A stretch of 7,256 nt of DNA, from assembly GCA_030039655.1 (NCBI GenBank), contig JASHVC010000343.1, positions 1 to 7,256 of the forward strand, read 5' to 3'. Origin of the DNA: Xanthobacteraceae bacterium. GTDB lineage: Bacteria; Pseudomonadota; Alphaproteobacteria; Rhizobiales; Xanthobacteraceae. The notes beneath the pieces are model-generated. The model searched no databases. It was given only the letters and a program-made list of their open reading frames with translations, and was not told the origin of the DNA. Shown piece by piece: positions 5,633 through 7,256 of this stretch. Position 1 is the stretch's first letter, and each line of letters begins with the position of its first letter. The position numbers and the translations under genes are program-made.

Positions 5633-6217
5633 ATGTCGCGTCATTCGACGCTGATCGCGCTGGCGATTGTCTTTCCGGTTCTCTGTCTTGCAGGCAGCGC
5701 GCACGCCCAAGACAGGGACATCGATTGCGATTCGTTTCTGAAAAACTCCGACGGCAGCTGGACCGTCATCAAAAAAGTATTCGTCCCGGTGCAGAACGTG
5801 CGAGTCAATGAAGGTACAGTCTTTCGTCCAGGCACGACGTTTCTGGGCGACGACATGACAGTACGGCTGAGCAAGGCATGCCCCAACAAACAAGTGGACG
5901 CACCTGCGTCCGCTGACGTCGTGCAACCCCAGCCCTTACCTCAGCAGCCGCAGCCCGGGCGCGTGCCGCTGGCGCAGTACGCCGATGCGAATGGAAACAT
6001 CGACGTGCAGCGGCTCACCTGCGGACAGATCGCTGACGCCTCTATCGACGACGCGAGTTTCTTTCTCTCCTGGTACAGCGGCTGGTACTACGGCACTGAA
6101 AAGAAACGCGGGATCAACCCGGCGAGAGTTCGCTACGTCATTCGCAGCGTGGTCGATTATTGTAAGACTAATCGCGAACGTAAGCTTACCGACGTAATGG
6201 CATTTTGGTTGAAGTGA
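5633..6217 (+). CDS. Secreted two-domain protein with HdeA/HdeB-like C-terminus
   Basis: Predicted periplasmic protein of 194 residues. Residues 1-25 are a Sec signal peptide (hydrophobic core about 7-20, cleavage after AHA); Cys18 is not in a lipobox. The mature chain has two modules. Residues 27-85 (DCDSFLKNSDGSWTV at 31-45, then GTVFRPGTTFLGDD at 61-74) are a small domain I have no name for, with Cys32 and Cys83. A Pro/Gln linker (about 98-112) leads to residues 127-194, which have the HdeA/HdeB pattern: Cys130 in LTCGQIAD, an aromatic SWYSGWYYG stretch (146-154) and Cys177 in VVDYCKTN, a pair expected to form the family's disulfide. HdeA and HdeB are acid-activated periplasmic chaperones; whether this homologue acts so is unknown. 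The start at 5633 is set by AGGAGA at 5622-5627; an upstream in-frame TTG at 5582 is rejected because it would bury the signal peptide. Its link to the purine genes may be only positional. Confidence 0.85.
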   Translation: MSRHSTLIALAIVFPVLCLAGSAHAQDRDIDCDSFLKNSDGSWTVIKKVFVPVQNVRVNEGTVFRPGTTFLGDDMTVRLSKACPNKQVDAPASADVVQPQPLPQQPQPGRVPLAQYADANGNIDVQRLTCGQIADASIDDASFFLSWYSGWYYGTEKKRGINPARVRYVIRSVVDYCKTNRERKLTDVMAFWLK

Positions 6218-6268
6218 CGCCGCACAACCGCAACGAACTGCCTCCTCCTTCCTAAAAGAAACGCAGCG

Positions 6269-6305
6269 AATAAAACACCCGCCGGCCTCGCAATTGAGGC
6301 CAGCG
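6269..6305 (-). terminator. Intrinsic terminator of the BMP-family gene
   Basis: Read on the minus strand, CGCTGGCCTC, loop AATTGC and GAGGCCGGCG form a 10-bp stem with one U-G wobble, followed by GGTGTTTTATT. The hairpin begins about 51 bases after the stop codon at 6357. On the plus strand the wobble position becomes a C-A mismatch and no T run follows, so the element points leftward and serves the minus-strand gene. No terminator was seen for the plus-strand gene ending at 6217. Confidence 0.7.
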
Positions 6306-6356
6306 AACGTCCCGCGCCGCCGCGATCAAACAGTCAGAGCAAAGAACGCCGGACAA

Positions 6357-7256
6357 TTACTGTCCCGGCACCTTATCGTCGATGCCCTTGACGTACCAGT
6401 TCATGCTTAGGATCTGACCGTTGTCGAGTCGGGTGCCACCCTTGCACTCGACGGTCTTGCCGTCCTGAGCCGTGATGGGGCATTTGAACGGATGGAGCGC
6501 CCCGGACTTGATGGCTGCCTCGGTCTTCATCGCCATCGCTTTCACGTCGTCAGGCATGTTGGTATAGGGCGCCATGACCACCATCCCCTTGTCGAGGCCG
6601 TCCCAGGTGTCGATCGCCGTCCACTTGCCATCAAGCACCAGTTTGGCGCGTTCGATGTAGTAGTTGCCCCAATAGTCGGTGTCGGCTGTGAATTGTGCCT
6701 TCGGTCCGAACTTGATCATGTCGGATGATTGGCCGAACGCATGGATGCCGCGCTGCTCCGCGATCTGCATGGCCGCCGGCGAATCCGTGTGTTGCGTCAG
6801 AATGTCCGCGCCTTGGTCGATGAGGGCCTTGGCGGCGTCGGCTTCTTTGCCAGGATCAAACCAGGAATTGACCCAAATGATCTTGAACTTGACCTTTGGA
6901 TTGACCGATTGGGCGCCCAGCATCGTGGCGTTGATGCCGGAGATGACTTCCGGGATCGGGAACGACACGATGTAGCCGATCACGTTCGACTTGGTCATCT
7001 TGCCGGCGATCTGGCCCTGGATATAGCGGCCTTCATAGAACCGGGCCGCGTAGGTAGCCATGTTCTTGGCGCGTTTGAAGCCGGTGGCATGCTCGAAGAA
7101 CACGTTCGGATATTTGTTCGCGACCTTCAGAGTCGCATCCATGAAACCGAATGAGGTGGTGAAGATGAGCTTGTTGCCAGCGCGTGCAAGCTGCTCGATC
7201 GCCCGCTCGGCGTCGGCGCCTTCCGGTACGTTCTCCAGATAGGTGGTTTCGACCTT
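6357..7256 (-). CDS. BMP-family ABC transporter substrate-binding protein (partial, N-terminus outside window)
   Basis: The frame is open to the right edge, giving the C-terminal 299 residues of a protein that is usually about 350-370 long; the signal peptide and first strand are missing. It belongs to the BMP (basic membrane protein, Med/PnrA-like) group of periplasmic binding proteins, which deliver nucleosides, nucleobases or related compounds to an ABC importer. Visible family features are the strand-rich NKLIFTTSFGFMD, then PNVFFEHATGFKRAKNMATY and ARFYEGRYIQGQIAGKMTKS, GYIVSFPIPEVISGINATMLGAQ, IIWVNSWFDPGKEADAAKAL and DQGADILTQHTDSPAAMQIAE. All are typical of proteobacterial BMP proteins found near purine or amidohydrolase genes. 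Transcription runs toward the secreted-protein gene and ends at the terminator at 6269-6305. Permease and ATPase partners, if linked, would be right of the window. The ligand is not certain; a purine or oxidised purine fits the neighbouring deaminase. Confidence 0.9.
   Translation of the reverse strand, partial: KVETTYLENVPEGADAERAIEQLARAGNKLIFTTSFGFMDATLKVANKYPNVFFEHATGFKRAKNMATYAARFYEGRYIQGQIAGKMTKSNVIGYIVSFPIPEVISGINATMLGAQSVNPKVKFKIIWVNSWFDPGKEADAAKALIDQGADILTQHTDSPAAMQIAEQRGIHAFGQSSDMIKFGPKAQFTADTDYWGNYYIERAKLVLDGKWTAIDTWDGLDKGMVVMAPYTNMPDDVKAMAMKTEAAIKSGALHPFKCPITAQDGKTVECKGGTRLDNGQILSMNWYVKGIDDKVPGQ

Overview
The window looks like chromosomal DNA of a GC-rich proteobacterium, most likely an alphaproteobacterium of the Hyphomicrobiales (Bradyrhizobium-like). 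Reasons are the high GC with GC-rich third codon positions, a two-domain secreted protein with a HdeA/HdeB-type C-terminus, and the mix of BMP-type ABC transport, NCS2 permease and LysR genes. The lineage is inferred from style and recalled family resemblance, not from a search.

Layout. (1) Bases 1-147 are a leader with a perfect inverted repeat. (2) 148-2465 (+) is a tight two-gene operon: an isochorismatase-fold cysteine hydrolase closely resembling biuret/triuret hydrolases, then an NCS2-type nucleobase permease whose ribosome binding site overlaps the hydrolase stop codon. (3) A 10-bp perfect hairpin separates this operon from a convergent LysR regulator (2549-3538, -). (4) Divergent from LysR are a 132-residue protein of unknown function (3687-4085, +), preceded by a start-stop element (ATGTAA behind a strong Shine-Dalgarno), and then an amidohydrolase (4217-5569, +) recognised as 8-oxoguanine deaminase with all metal ligands intact. 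(5) 5633-6217 (+) encodes a secreted protein with an uncharacterised N-terminal module, a Pro/Gln linker and a HdeA/HdeB-like domain. (6) 6357 to the right edge (-) is a partial BMP-family substrate-binding protein of an ABC transporter, with a good intrinsic terminator behind it.

How the genes may work together. Two different uptake systems (NCS2 permease and BMP-type ABC importer, both from families that handle nucleobases or nucleosides) flank an enzyme that turns 8-oxoguanine into urate and ammonia and an amidase related to enzymes that hydrolyse biuret or triuret. Triuret is a known oxidation product of urate. The neighbourhood can therefore be read as a scavenging locus for purines, possibly oxidatively damaged ones, used as nitrogen sources under LysR control. 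The individual family calls are well supported by motifs. The combined pathway is a hypothesis.

No RNA genes, CRISPR arrays, insertion sequences or phage genes were seen. No gene-free stretch exceeds 150 bases.
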